A stretch of 64,000 bases of DNA, taken from Neoarius graeffei. Taxonomy: Eukaryota; Chordata; Actinopteri; Siluriformes; Ariidae. Shown in pieces: positions 20,561 through 31,781 of the stretch. Under the pieces are notes generated by a model. That model did not search any database and had not been told where the DNA came from. It saw only the letters and a list, made by a program, of their open reading frames with translations. The position numbers were made by a program, and so were the translations under genes. The stretch is from assembly GCF_027579695.1 (NCBI RefSeq), contig NC_083572.1, positions 14,446,915 to 14,510,914 on the forward strand, given 5' to 3'. How positions within the stretch are numbered: the stretch's first letter is position 1; every line of letters starts with the position of its first letter.

Positions 20561-21059
20561 ACGGAGCCATGCAAATGGGCTTTTGCTCAGGTAAAGGCAG
20601 TTTTGTGTGGGGGCCCCTTGTTGCATTATCCTGACTTTTCCCTCCCTTTTGTTTTACAGACTGATGCGTCGGACAGAGGCCTGGGGACCGTTTTGTCCCA
20701 GGTGGTGGAGGGGGAGGAGCATCCAGTGCTGTACATCAGCTGCAAGCTCTCTATGCGAGAGTCAAAGTACAGCACAATAGAGGAGGAGTGTCTGGCCATC
20801 AAGTGGGCAGTCCTCACTCTCCGCTACTGTCTGCTAGGATGCCCATTCACCCTCTGTTCCGACCATGCCCCACTCCAGTGGCTCCACCACATGGACGCCA
20901 ACTCACGGATCACTCGTTGGTATCTGGCCCTTCAGCCCTTTAAATTCGAGGTGGTCGACAGGCCAGGGGCACAGATGGTAGTGGCGGATTACGTTTCCCA
21001 CCAGGGAGGGTCAGCTGCAGGCCAGCTGGCTCCCCGGCCTGAGTTGGGCGGTGGGGGTA
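20561..21059 (+). pseudogene. RNase H of Gmr1-like copy B
   Basis: Nearly continuous frame with LQTDASDRGLGTVLSQ (first Asp), YSTIEEECLAIKWAVL (Glu), LCSDHAPLQWLHHMD (second Asp) and GAQMVVADYVSHQGG. All acidic active-site residues seen. It ends at the polypurine-like GGCGGTGGGGGTA immediately before the LTR. The same arrangement in copy A confirms that RNase H is the last pol domain. Confidence 0.88.
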
Positions 21060-21330
21060 TGTGGCAGCAGGGGCGTGGTCGAGCATCGGTTGTGAATGGC
21101 GAGGAGGCGGGTTGAACCAGCAGGTAACATGTGATGAGGTGCACCTGTGTCAAATTATTGGCTGTCTATTAACCTGCGTCTCTGTGTGTCTTAGAGGCAG
21201 TCAGGAATGAGAGAGTTGTGCTACCCTGTCGCATGTGTGTCACTGAAAAGTGTACTAAAATAAAAGGAACTTACTTGTTCTGAAGCCTGCTTCCTGTTCC
21301 TCTGTTTCCAGCAATTAAAAAGTTGTTACA
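21060..21330 (+). repeat. 3' LTR of Gmr1-like copy B
   Basis: 271 bp from TGTGGCAGCAGGGGCGTGG to GTTGTTACA. It differs from the 5' LTR by scattered substitutions and small indels, consistent with an old insertion. Confidence 0.92.
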
Positions 21331-21914
21331 ATGTGATGCTTAGCTTGCATTTCATCAGCGACTAAACATTTCATAGTCAAATATTGCAACAAGCCACCAC
21401 AAACTTCTCCATGCTTGCAGAATAGAAACTTAGTTGGTAATCAGAAACCTAACTTGGAAACCGAAAGTCAAGAGTACAAATATGTGTTTGTCTGAGCTAT
21501 ACCTGAAACGCTGCCTGAACAGAGCCACCAATACAACTAGAGAATCCACCCATCCCACCCATAGATTGTTTACCCTTCTGCCCTCTGGCAAACACTACTG
21601 CAGCACCAAGTGTAAAACTGCCAGGTGAAACAGGAGCTTCTTCCCACAGGCCATCAGACTCCTCAATTCCCTTTAAAAATAAAAACATGCACACATACAC
21701 CTCATCTCAAGCCATTTTTAACAAACATTCAACTGTTTACATTTCTTAAGTGCATGTTATTATTACATTACATATCAGTGTCAATGTTTACATTATTTAT
21801 CATCACATTGTGCAATCATTCTGGTACTGGAATAACAGGTGCAACATTTATTTATTAGATCTATGTGTCTATTTATGTCTTATGTGCAATATTTGTTAGG
21901 TCTTAGTTTATTTG

Positions 21915-23056
21915 CAGTGTCTTGCAAAAGTATTCATCCCCCTTCCATCCCCCCCATCCGTCCTGTTTTGTCACCACGACAACCCTGACAAGACAAGGCT
22001 GCCCACCAAAATTCACAGATCAGGCAATGAGGGCATTAATCAGAGATGCAACAAAGACACCAAAGATAACACTGAAGGAGCTGCAAAGATCCACAGCAGA
22101 GATGGGAATATCTGTCCATAGGACCACTTTAAGCCATACACACCACAGAGTAGGGCTTTATGGAAGAGTGGCCAGAAAAAAGCAATTGCTTAAGAAAACA
22201 TGTGTGGAGTTTGCCCAACAACATGTGGCAGACTCTCCAAACACATGTAAGAAGATTCTCTGGTTAAATGAGACTAAAATTGATCTTTTTGGCCATCATG
22301 GGAAATGCCATGTATGGCGCAAACCCAACACCCTGAGAACGCCATTCCTACAGTGAAGCATGGTGGTGGCAGCATCATGCTGTGGGGATATTTTTCATCT
22401 GCAGGGACAGGAAAGCTGGAGAGGACTGAAGGAAAGATGGATGGCACTAAATACAGGGCAATTCTGGAGGAAAACCTGTTTGAGTCGGCCAGAGGTTTGA
22501 GACTGGGACAAAGGTTCACATTCCAGCAGGACAATGACCCTAAACATAATGCTAAAGCAACACTGGAGTGGTTTAAAGGGAAACATTTACATGTCTTGGA
22601 ATGGCCTAATCAAAGCCCAGACCTCAATTCAATTGAGAATCTGTGGCATAACTTGAAGATTGCTGTACACCAATGCAACCCATCTAACTTGGAGTTGGAG
22701 CAGTTTTGCCTTGAGGAATGGGCAAAAATCCCAGTGTCTAGATGTGCTAAGCTAATAGAGACATACCCCAAGAGAATTACAGCTGGAATTGCAGCAAAAG
22801 GTGGCTCTACAAAGTATTGACTTTGAGGAGTGAATACATATGCACACTCCAGATTCATCTTATGTTCATCTTAATTATTGTTTGTGTCACAATAAAACAA
22901 CAAATTTCACCTTTAACGTGGTAGGTATGTTGTGTAAATCAAATGGTGTCCCCCCCCCCCAAAAAAAAAAAAAAAAAAAATCAATTTTAATTCCAGCTTG
23001 TAATGTGACAAAACAGGACAAACATGAAGGGGGATGAATATTTTTGCAAGACACTA
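21915..23056 (+). mobile_element. Tc1-like transposon, internally deleted
   Basis: The terminal repeats read AGTGTCTTGCAAAAGTATTC on the left and the inverse of AGTGTCTTGCAAAAATATTC on the right, followed by CATCCCCC. TA is present at the right flank (23057-23058); the left flank reads TG, a decayed TA. A C/A homopolymer pair lies at 22950-22980. The length of 1.14 kb and the missing transposase N terminus show an internal deletion after about 21990. Confidence 0.85.
21990..22820 (+). pseudogene. Tc1-like transposase, N-truncated
   Basis: Two overlapping frames (21922-22356, 22305-22820). The DNA-binding remainder is KITLKELQRSTAEMGISVHR. The first catalytic aspartate is replaced: the usual W-S-D-E reads WLNETKIDLFG. 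The second (FQQDNDPKHNAK) and the glutamate (PDLNSIENLWH) remain. A frameshift near 22320 joins them. The C terminus AAKGGSTKY is intact and recurs in the fragment at 33827-34133. Confidence 0.86.
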
Positions 23057-23175
23057 TATGCCCATTATATCTTTCACTGCACACAGAGCTAGGAGAGATG
23101 CAATTTTTTTCTGCTGTGTACTACTTGTTCTATGGTCTGAATAACAATAAAGTTCACTTTGATGTTGACTTTGAT

Positions 23176-23523
23176 AGTGGGGAAAAAGCATCCTCTCTTT
23201 TGTATGAACCACATTTTAACAGTCCAAGAACACACATTCACACTTATTTGTTTTATGGCCTTCATCATGCTGCTTGTTCTGGAATGTTCTCTAAAGCTGT
23301 GTTTACACAGGCAGCGAGAACAAATTGCGGTGGCAAACCAGATGATAGACTAGGGAAACAGAAGTGTGCATGCGCAAATCAGTGATCAGAAGCAAAATGG
23401 CGGGTGACGACAAAAGGCATGCTTTCATATTTTTCAACGTTTTCATAGCTCTTATAAGAAAAAGACAGCGAACATACATACATATACACATTATATACAC
23501 ACACATACATTTTTTATATATAT

Positions 23524-23570
<47 letters not shown>

Positions 23571-23660
23571 ATTAATATATTTTTGTGTATATGTCGAAAT
23601 AAATCATCCACTCCAAACCTCTACAAAATATATGATGGCTGTCAACTCGTTAAACGAGTA
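23176..23660. other. No gene; MITE-like start and (CA)n microsatellite
   Basis: From 23294 the sequence AAAGCTGTGTTTACACAGGC resembles the inverse of 34603-34627 and may be a MITE end. A (CA)n tract lies at about 23528-23567. The block CTTATAAGAAAAAGACAGC followed by AACATACATACATATACAC near 23452 recurs at 63703. Open frames here are repeat translations. Confidence 0.5.
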
Positions 23661-23687
23661 TGACCATCGCTGACTATGATAATCTTT

Positions 23688-24293
23688 TTAGTTGTTATGT
23701 GAGCGACAATGGCTTTTGAAGCCAGCAAGAGATTTGCAATGCTTGTTGCATAGACGACAAACATAGTCATTATGCACTGGTCTTGCATCAGGTGGAACCT
23801 GTTGTTCTTGTTGTTCATGCACTCTCATATGTCGTGTTATTCCGGAATGGCTTCTACATACCTTTAGACAAATTTGACAAGTCAGGTCATAGTGTTGAGT
23901 ATATTCATCATAGTTGAGTGGAACTCTGTCAGCATGGCTTCTTTGGTGGCTCAGTAGCTCAGCCCTAGAGAGACAGGTTCTGCCACATTGTTGACATTCA
24001 TATTGAGCGATTGCAGGATCAATGATATCACCTTTCCTTGCTGCTTGTTTGATTTGTGCCCACCTGACTGCATTCTCGTGGAACGTTTTACACCCATTGT
24101 AAATTGTCTGTCTCCACATTCCCTGATCGCAGGCTGTAGTTTCCCAGTCATTGTTGTCTATTTTGCACCCTACTAGAGATTCTTTAATGCAGTCTTTGAA
24201 TCGCTTTCTAGGCTTGTGCTGTGGCTGAGTGCCCTGCAGCAATTCACCATACAGCATCTGCTTTGGGATTCTGTTATCCTCTAGGCATATCAC
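23688..24293 (-). pseudogene. LINE C-terminal region with three C2H2 zinc fingers
   Basis: 201-codon open frame. After a helical region (KRFKDCIKESLVGCKIDNND) three fingers follow at about residues 98-120, 136-158 and 176-199: YECQQCGRTCLSRAELLSHQ, LTCQICLKVCRSHSGITRHM and YVCRLCNKHCKSLAGFKSHC, each completed by a final His. Spacing is C-x2-C-x12-H-x3-H. The frame joins the RT thumb upstream through a frameshift and stops. It presumably bound nucleic acid during retrotransposition (inference). It is not a host zinc-finger gene, because it continues the LINE. Confidence 0.8.
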
Positions 24294-24300
24294 ATGGCCT

Positions 24301-26130
24301 GTCCAGCAAAGTCTGTGATGATGAATCAGTCCTTCGATGCTGACAAAGTTAGCACTTTCAAGCCCAACTGTGTCAGGTGTATATGATGACCAGTGAATTC
24401 TGAGAATTGACCTTAGGCAGCGTTGATTAAATCATTCAAGAGCATTAAAGTGTCTTCGGTACGTGACCCAGGTTTCGCAAGAGTACGGTACAACAGGCAA
24501 GTTAGAACACATGCATTATAGACAGATATCTTAGTGAGCTTTCTCAACCCCCACTGATTTCATACCCAGTCCTTAAGAGCAGCAAAAGCCTCAGTTGCTT
24601 TCTTCACACGACTTGATATTTCGTCATCGAGCGTACAGTGGCGGTTGATAGGGTTGCCAAGATACGTGAACTTACCAACCACCTGCAGTCTGCAGCCATC
24701 AACATAAATTGAAGGTTCAATATAAGGTTGGCCTGGAGCTGGTTGAAACATGATGACTGTCTTATCAAGGCTGATGGTAAGGCCAAAAGCCTGGCAGGAT
24801 TGCGACAACCTATCCATGACAGTCTGCATTTCCTGCTCACTGTGAGAGACCATGTCACAGTCATCAGAGTAAAGAAGATCACGAACCATAGTTTGAAAGG
24901 TTTTAGTTCTGGCAGCAAAATGGCGAATACTATACAGTCTGCCAGACGGACAGTCCTCAAACGCGTGGAGAAGTACAACAGAGAAAAAGATGGAGAACAA
25001 GGTAGGGGCTACTAGGTTGCCTTGCTTCACACCAGTCCTAACCTTAAATGGTTCAGAAAGTAAATCGCCAGCATTGACAGACACTTCCATATCGTCATGG
25101 AAGAACTGAAGTATGTCAACAAAATGGTTAGGACAACCAAGTTGCTTTAGAATTTCCCACATCAAGTCTCGGTTGACCGTATCAAAAGCTTTGGTCAGAT
25201 CTACAAAGACCTGGAAAAGTCCCTGCTGCTGCTCGTATGACTTATCTTGCATCTGACTTGCTGTGAACATCATGTCCATAGTCCCTCTGTTAGGACGAAA
25301 GCCACATTGAGACTGGTAAAATGGTTTCCACAATGTAAGTGTTAAGTCGTGACAATATAATTCCTACCAGGATCTTTTCTGCAGAGGACAGCAGAGTTAT
25401 ACCACGATAATGCCTGCATAGCTCCTTTGTCCCTTTCCCCTTATACAGAGGTATGAGGATGCCATCTTTCCAGTCCTTAGGGACATTACCTTCATTCCAG
25501 ATGTTCACTATGATTGAATGAATAACTTTGGACACGTGGTCTTCACCATAATGGAAGATTTCCGCAAAAATGCCATCTTTTCCTGCTGCCTTTCCCATGT
25601 TCAACTTACTGATGGCTGTTTTGACTTCCTCTAAAGTAGGGGAGTCATTCATTGCCTCTACAACAGGCCGTTGCTCTAGGTTGTCAAGGGCAGTTGGATC
25701 TACTTGGCTATCCCTATTCAACAAGTCTGAGAAGTGTTGTTTCCAATGCTTCAAGATTTCCGCTATGCTGGTGAGAAGGTCATTGCCTTTTTTTGATCTC
25801 AGTGGTGTTACTGTTGCTATTTTAGGGCCAAAGGCTTTCTTCATCAGATTATACAACTCCTTGCTATTATCACTATCTGTTGCTGCTTGCATTTCTGCAG
25901 CTATGCCAGACCACCAGTTGTCTTCCATCTCCCGTAATCTGCGTTGCGCATGGGATTTGGCGTCCTTGAACTGTTGGTTCAGCTGTTCTTGCAGTGCTAC
26001 AGGAAGGTCCTTCTGAAGCATCCGTTCATGGATCTTGTTTTTATCAGCCAGGATTTCTCTAATTGCCTGGTCATTTTCATCAAACCAGTCACGGCTCTTG
26101 GCTGATACTAGGCCAACAGTGTCTTTTGTG
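24301..26130 (-). pseudogene. Reverse transcriptase of the zinc-finger LINE
   Basis: Frames 25290-26021 and 24560-25333. Motifs in order: GKAAGKDGIFAEIFHYG, PKDWKDGILIPLYKGKGTKE, CRHYRGITLLSSAEKI, SQCGFRPNRGTMDMMF, LFQVFVDLTKAFDTVNRDLM, GVKQGNLVAPTLFSIFFSVV and the catalytic block LLYSDDCDMVS (YSDD, aspartates kept). FTYLGNPI follows. Frameshift near 25310 and stops after AALKDWV at 24560. The long clean frames suggest a moderately recent copy. Confidence 0.85.
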
Positions 26131-26726
26131 TGTCACGCTCCCAGGCTCACCTAACACTCTGTACTCCACTTCCCACAATCCCACTCACACACCTGACACT
26201 ACCACGTGCACCCAACCCACCAATCTGGAGCCACTTCATAGGAGTGGCTCCCCCGAGTTCTAATTGTTATCGCCTGTACCTTTTTGTTTATGTCTGTATT
26301 TATTCCCCTCTGTTTGTTTAGTTCTTTGCACAGTATTGCCTCCACATTTTTCGTGAGCCTACTGAGCGTTTGTATCGGATTGCATTTCCGTGTATGACCC
26401 TTTTTGCCTTCTGGTTTCTTCCCGTTTTGTCTAGCCCTTCTGTTTGTTTGCTGTTTTCTCTCGCTTTGTGATTTCTCGATCTCTGCCTGTTTCTCGACTC
26501 CGATTTGCCTAGCCCTTGTGTTTATCCTGCCTTTGTTTTCCTGATTTCCGGTTCTTGGACTCTCGCCCGTTTCATGACCATGATTTGTCTAGCCCTCATT
26601 ACTCCACTGGATTTCCCGGTATTGACCTGGCCTGGTTATTGTACATTGCCTTCTCTCACTGTGTCTATTAAAACCCTGAGTTTGTTCTTAATCCACGAGC
26701 ATCTGGTCCATCATTGCCGTGTTACA
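26131..26726 (+). repeat. 5' LTR of sushi-like element
   Basis: 596 bp from TGTCACGCTC to GTTACA. Same length as the 3' LTR at 31181-31776. It carries a TATA-like TATTTATT at 26297 and the predicted RNA start at 26328. Confidence 0.95.
26297..26337 (+). promoter_or_regulatory. LTR core promoter and predicted transcript start
   Basis: TATTTATT (26297-26304; TATTTATA in the 3' LTR at 31347) lies about 30 bases before GCACAGTATT (26328-26337). That ten-base segment is the exact reverse complement of the site just after the LTR at 26728-26737, which points to 26328 as the RNA 5' end in a self-priming scheme. Confidence 0.65.
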
Positions 26727-26727
26727 G

Positions 26728-26737
26728 AATACTGTGC
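26728..26737 (+). promoter_or_regulatory. Self-complementary primer-binding site
   Basis: AATACTGTGC begins two bases after the 5' LTR. It lacks the TGG start expected for a tRNA primer but is perfectly complementary to GCACAGTATT at 26328-26337 within the LTR, just after a TATA-like box. Tf1 and sushi-type elements are known to prime with the 5' end of their own RNA. Confidence 0.7.
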
Positions 26738-26740
26738 TGA

Positions 26741-28232
26741 GATGCAGACGGTGAATTACACAGAGCTACAGGTGGCGCTTAGCAGTCAAGGACAAATGCT
26801 TGGACATCACCACCAGCATTTCGACTCCGTGACCCAGTCCATCCAGAATCTTACTCAGCAGCAGGGTGAGCAGCAAAAACAGTTAGTACAGATCGCCGAA
26901 AGTATGAAAGAAATCACAACTCAACTCCAACGACTCAGTCTCCCCAGCATGCCCAGGGTCACTAACCAGGCTGCTCCCTCCACGGCAGGTACCTGTTTGT
27001 TTGTTGTCAGTAAGCCGGATAAATTTGATGGCTCACCAAATCAGTGTAAGGGTTTTTTGTTACAATGTTCTATATTTTTTGCAAATTCCCCCCAGAGCTC
27101 AGACAAGGCTCGCATCCCTTTTGTTATTTCTCCCCTTATGCGCAAGGCTTTAGACTGGGCTACTGCAGTTTGGCCCATTGTCCAGTTCAACACTTATGAC
27201 AATTTCATTAAAGAATTTAATGCTGTTTTCAATCACGCCAATGAGGGTCACTCTCAAGGGGAATTGCTCACCCATTTACGTCAGGGTAATCACTCAGTGT
27301 CGGACCACACCTTGGAATTCCACACCCTGGTGTCTGGGAGTGGTTGGAATAAGCCGGCGTTATTAGTAACATTTCGCAACGGTCTGAACCCTGACATACT
27401 AGCAGAGATGGCATGCAAGGACAATGGCCTTTCCCTAGAGAGGCTAATTTCTCTCGCCATTAGCCTGGACCAACTGAAGCATGGGAGAGGTCAGCGTAAA
27501 TCCCCTATGGCCCCAGCTGCTACACTGGCTCCTCGTTGCCAATGTCCACCGCTGACCCGGACACTTCAGGAGCCAAAAATCCCCGAGCCCATGCAGTGTG
27601 ACTCCTTCCATTTCTCCGCAGAGGAGAGGCAACGACGTCTCCATCAAGGACTGTGTCTTTACTGCGGAGCGGCGGGTCACCTCCTAAGTGACTGTCAACT
27701 CCATCGATGCAGCACTTTGGCATCAACCCCGGGAAAGCGCGTGGAGCCTGCTGCACGCACTAATGTGGTGAGTGCACCCACTAAGGGGTTGGTCTCCAAG
27801 TCCTTCCTCCTGCCTGTGACTGTTTACTGCCCTCAGTCTGTTTGTGTGTTTCCAGCATTAATTGATTCCGGAGCTGAGGGGGATTTCATCCACGCCGAGC
27901 TGGTGGAGCAACTCCAGATTCCCATGGAGCTGCTGGAGTCACCACTGAGACTTACGGCTGTCAATGGGGACCCAGTTGGAGAAGGATTTGTTACCCGGGT
28001 TACGAAGCCCATCAAGATGACTGTCAGTGCTTTGCACTCTGAACAGATTTTTTTTGTGTTAAACGCTTGTGAGTATGCTATTATTTTAGGTTTGTCTTGG
28101 CTCAAAAAACATAACCCTGTCATATCCTGGTCTGATAAGGAAATACTCTCATGGTCCAGTTACTGTTATGATCATTGTCTCACACTTCCCCACAGCCCTG
28201 GTATCGTCTACCACTATAGAAAGCCCCAATGA
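26741..28232 (+). pseudogene. Gag and protease of sushi-like element
   Basis: Open frame from ATG 26741 (MQTVNYTELQ) to 28232. An N-terminal coiled-coil-like Gln-rich part comes first. The capsid region has FDGSPNQCKGFLLQCSIFF, and the CCHC knuckle reads CLYCGAAGHLLSDC. The protease follows in the same frame with PALIDSGAEGDFIHAELVEQ (catalytic DSG kept) and [20 protein letters not shown]. The frame closes near 28232, where RT starts in another frame. Upstream codons from 26505 belong to LTR read-through and were not taken as the start. Confidence 0.88.
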
Positions 28233-29706
28233 CAATGCCATAGTTTCTGTACCCCCCGAATATAGTGATTTGCTAGAAGTATTTAGTAAAAAGAATGGTA
28301 CCAAGCACCCCCTTCATAGAGAATATGACTGTTTTATCGAGTTACTAGATGGTGCGGTCCCACCTAAATTTAAAGTATATCCACTTACTCAGGCAGAGGA
28401 GAAAGCTATGGAGGAGTCTATTCAGGAGGCCTTACAACAGGGTTTCATCCATCCTTCTACTCTCCCTCCCCCCGCTGCAGGGTTCTTTTTTGTCAGCAAA
28501 AAAGACGGGGGACTTAGGCCCTGCATTGCCCAAATCTTTACAAAACTTGATTTAAGAAGCGCTTACAACCTAGTCCAAATAAAGGAGGGCAATGAATGGA
28601 AAACAGCATTTCTCACCATCAGGGGGCACTATGAGTATTTGGTGATGCCCTTTGGGTTACTCAATGCCCTGTCCATCTTTCAGGCGTTTGTCAATGACGT
28701 ACTCCGGGACATGCTTGGCAAATATGTCATTGCATACATCAACGATATTTTGATCTACTCCCCGAATCTTGAAACTCATATTCGTCATGTCCATTCCGTC
28801 CTCACTTGTCTGCTTGAGAATCAGTTGTTTGTCAAAGGAGAGAAGTGTGAGTTTCACCTCCCCTCTACCACCTTCTTAGGTTATGTCATTAGTCTGGAAG
28901 GTGTCATTATGGATGATGAGAAAGTGAAAGCCATAACTAATTGGCCCATCCCTACATCCATAAAAGAGCTCCAATGCTTCCTTGGGTTTGCTAATTTCTA
29001 CCATTGATTCATTCATAACTTCAGTAGTCTTGCAGCTCCCCTTACCACCTTATTGAAGGGCAGTACCAAGCGACTCTTGTGGAACCCCCGGGTGCAGGAG
29101 GCGTTCGAAGCCCTTAACGTCACCTTCACCACTGCCCCTATCCTGAAGCATTCTGATCCCACTCTGCCTTTCGTGGTTGAGGTAGACACCTCTGAGGTGG
29201 GCACTGAGGTGGTGCTGTCCTAGCGCATAGGTGACCCCTGTAAACTACATCCCATCACGTTCTACTCTCATAAACTGACCCCTGCCAAATGTAATTATGG
29301 TATTGGGGATAGAGAACTGCTGGCTATGAAATTAGCCTTCGAAGAATGGCGCCATTGGCTAGAGGGAACTACACATCCCTTCCTTGTGTTAACTGATCAA
29401 AAGAACCTAGAATATTTACAGTCAGCTAAATGGCATAACTCCCGTCAGGCCTGGTGGTCCTTCTTCTTTTCCCTTATCAATTTTTCCATTTCTTATCACC
29501 CTTGTTCCCGTAACACAAAAGCCAACGCCCTGTCCCGCATATATCCCAGTCCCGAAGCCTCCTTGGAAGCAGTCAATGTACAACACCCATCCATTGTGGT
29601 TGCCCCCATTACATGGGAAGTAGATGAAGAGATCGACCGAGAACTATCTGTCACTCCTGTCCCGGAGTCTTGTCCCGTCGGAAGTACCCACTCAATGCAG
29701 GGGTAA
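28168..29706 (+). pseudogene. Reverse transcriptase and RNase H of sushi-like element
   Basis: RT starts with [20 protein letters not shown] and [13 protein letters not shown]. Roughly 30 codons that normally separate RPCI from [15 protein letters not shown] are missing. The catalytic block reads [13 protein letters not shown], so one of the two metal-binding aspartates is replaced by Asn. In-frame stops lie at 29004 and 29221. RNase H follows with [29 protein letters not shown] and LTDQKNLEYLQSAKWHNSRQ. Inactive. Confidence 0.88.
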
Positions 29707-31058
29707 GTTAATTACATGGGCCCACGCCTCTCTGTCATCTGGCCATCCAAGTGAGACCCGTACACACCAGTTATTAGCAGGCAGATATTGGTGGGAGAAC
29801 ATGTTATCTGATATCCATAAGTTTGTTTCCTTGTACACCACCTATTCCAAATGTAAAACACCCAAAACTCTTCCTGCTGGTAAACTCATGTCCTTGCCTG
29901 TCCCTTCTTGCCCATGGTCCCATGTAGCAGTAGACTTTGTCACTGACCTTCCCTCCTCACAGAATTACATGGTCATTCTGACCATTGTGGATAGGTTCTC
30001 ATGTGGGGTTAGATTTGTTCCTTTCGTTAGCCTGCCCACTGCCTTTCAGACAGCTGAGACCCTTTTTAATCATGTGTTTCATCTATTTGGTATCCCAGAA
30101 GACAATGTCCGATCGAGGGCCCCAATTCACCTCACATGTCTGGTCAGTGTTCTTTGAGAGACTGGAGGTTAATGTCAGCCTCACTTCCGGTTACCACCTC
30201 CAGTCTAATGGTCAATGTGAGAGGGTTAACCAGGAACTGGGAAAGTTTTTGAGGCTTTACTGTCATGAGAACCCAGCCGATTGGTCGAATTATTTGCCCT
30301 GGGCTGAAATAGCCCAAAACTTGTTAATCAGCTCTGCTACTGGCCTCACCCCCTTTCAATGCATGCTGGGCTATCAACCTCCCTTAATGCCATGGTCGGC
30401 TACACCCTCTGACAACCCGGCTGTGGACAGTTGGATGCAATGGAGTGAGCAGGTCTGGGAGCAGACCCACCAGCAGGTCGAGAACGCCCTCTGCCGACAC
30501 AAGAGGAAGTCAGATCGCCATAGAGGGGACACCCCTACCTACCTCCCAGGGGACCGAGTGTGGCTGTCAACCTGGGACTTCAGGTTTCCTGAGGGAGGTA
30601 GAAAGTTATTACCCAAATACATAGGACCGTTCAAAATTCTCCAGAGAATTAATGAAGTTACATATAAATTGGATCTGCCTGTACATTACCGTGTTTCTAA
30701 CTCTTTTCATTCATCCCTCTTGAAACCTGTTGTCCCAAGTCCGTTGGACGAGGCCACACCCGATGTCACACCCCTACCGCCGGTGGACGTCAAAAGTACC
30801 CCTTTATATATGGTCCACCGGTTGCTGGACTCCAGAAGGAGAGGTGGGATTCTGTAGTACCTTGTGGACTGGGAGGGCTATGGGCCTGAGGAGCATAGCT
30901 GGGTTCCCGCACGAGATATCCTGGATCCAGGGTTGGTGGAGGAGTTCCATCATCGTCATCCAGAGAAGCTTGTGCCATGGCCTCAAGGCCGTCCCAGATT
31001 CCATGGGTCCAGCCCTCCCGGCGGTCTGTGCAGCAGTGGTCCCAGGGGTCATCTGTGA
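29707..31058 (+). pseudogene. Integrase with chromodomain, sushi-like element
   Basis: Zinc domain (SSGHPSETRTHQLLAGRYWW), then core [20 protein letters not shown] (first Asp). The second Asp region is broken by a frameshift near 30110, and [18 protein letters not shown] gives the Glu. The C-terminal part has [20 protein letters not shown]. After a TAG at 30855 the chromodomain reads [20 protein letters not shown]. The chromodomain defines the chromovirus group and directs insertion toward modified histones in related elements (established knowledge). Confidence 0.87.
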
Positions 31059-31180
31059 CAATGACCCTCTGTCCAGCACTGTGGCAGTTCTGAAGGCTCA
31101 CTCAGGAGTGTTCCCGGCAGCATGGGTGGTGGTCGTCGTGGTCGCCCTCGTCCCTCAGCCTCCTTGGGGGGGGGGGGTAC

Positions 31181-31776
31181 TGTCATGCTCCCAGGCTCAC
31201 CTAACACTCTGTACTCCACTTCCCACAATCCCACTCACACACCTGACACTACCACGTGCACCCAACCCACCAATCCGGAGCCACTTTGTAGGAGTGGCTC
31301 CCCTGAGTTCTAATTGTTATCACTTGTACCTTTTTGTTTATGTCTGTATTTATACCCCTCTGTTTGTTTAGTTCTTTGCACAGTATTGCCTCCACATTTT
31401 TCATGAGCCTACTGAGGATTTGTATCTGATTGCATTTCTGTGTATGACACTCTTTGCCTTCTGGTTTCTTCCCGTTTTGCCTAGCCCTTCTCTTTGTTTG
31501 CTTTTTTCTCTCGCTTCCCAGTTTCTTGATCTCTGCCTATTTCTCGACTCCGATTTGCCTAGCCCTTGTGTTTATTCTGCCTGTGTTTTCCTGATTTCCA
31601 GTTCTTGGACTCTCACCCGCTTCATGACCACGATTTGTTTAGCCCTCATTACTCCATTGGATTTCCTGGTATTGACCTGGCCTGGTTATTGTACATTGCC
31701 TTCTCTCACTGTGTCTATTAAGACCCTGAGTTTGTTCTTAATCCGTGAGCATCTGGTCTGTCATTGCCATGTTACA
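31181..31776 (+). repeat. 3' LTR of sushi-like element
   Basis: 596 bp from TGTCATGCTC to GTTACA, preceded by a G-run at about 31165-31177 that would serve as polypurine tract. TSD TTGTG follows. Confidence 0.95.
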
Positions 31777-31781
31777 TTGTG

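Larger units (their letters stand above)
14731..21330 (+). mobile_element. Gmr1-like Ty3/gypsy element (copy B), integrase before RT
   Basis: LTR to LTR about 6.6 kb, including a 1.8-kb hAT insertion. Domain order is gag with SCAN-like region, protease, integrase, reverse transcriptase, RNase H, LTR. Ordinary Ty3/gypsy elements put integrase last; integrase ahead of RT is the hallmark of the deuterostome Gmr1 group described from cod. All genes carry stops or frameshifts. A clean TSD was not found: the left flank is TAATG at a microsatellite, the right flank ATGTG. Confidence 0.9.
21331..23175 (+). mobile_element. LINE 3' end, split by a Tc1-like element
   Basis: The frame at 21484-21660 encodes HPTHRLFTLLPSGKHYCSTK, then RSFFPQAIRLLNSL, the conserved C terminus of Jockey-superfamily LINE proteins. 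The UTR then runs to 21914, resumes at 23057 after the Tc1 copy, and ends with CAATAAAGTTCACTTTGATG near 23150. The start of similarity before 21484 was not resolved. Related to the piece at 14366-14546. Confidence 0.65.
26131..31776 (+). mobile_element. Sushi-like chromodomain Ty3/gypsy retrotransposon
   Basis: Complete element of 5,646 bp with 596-bp LTRs at both ends and the 5-bp duplication TTGTG (26126-26130, 31777-31781). Order: gag with CCHC knuckle, protease, RT, RNase H, integrase, chromodomain. Gag resembles the family that gave rise to mammalian RTL/PEG10 genes (EPMQ...RRLHQGLCLYCGAAGHLL). The LTRs differ at many positions, so the copy is old. Pol carries several stops and frameshifts. 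Confidence 0.93.

Noticed and set aside
23303..23611. Protein with VCVCVCV run
   Set aside because: Translation of the (CA)n microsatellite.
23688..24293. Host C2H2 zinc-finger gene
   Set aside because: It continues the reverse transcriptase region of a LINE on the same strand, with only a frameshift and stops between.
26505..26740. Extended N terminus of sushi-like Gag
   Set aside because: These codons lie in the LTR; the Gag start at 26741 just after the primer site is more plausible.
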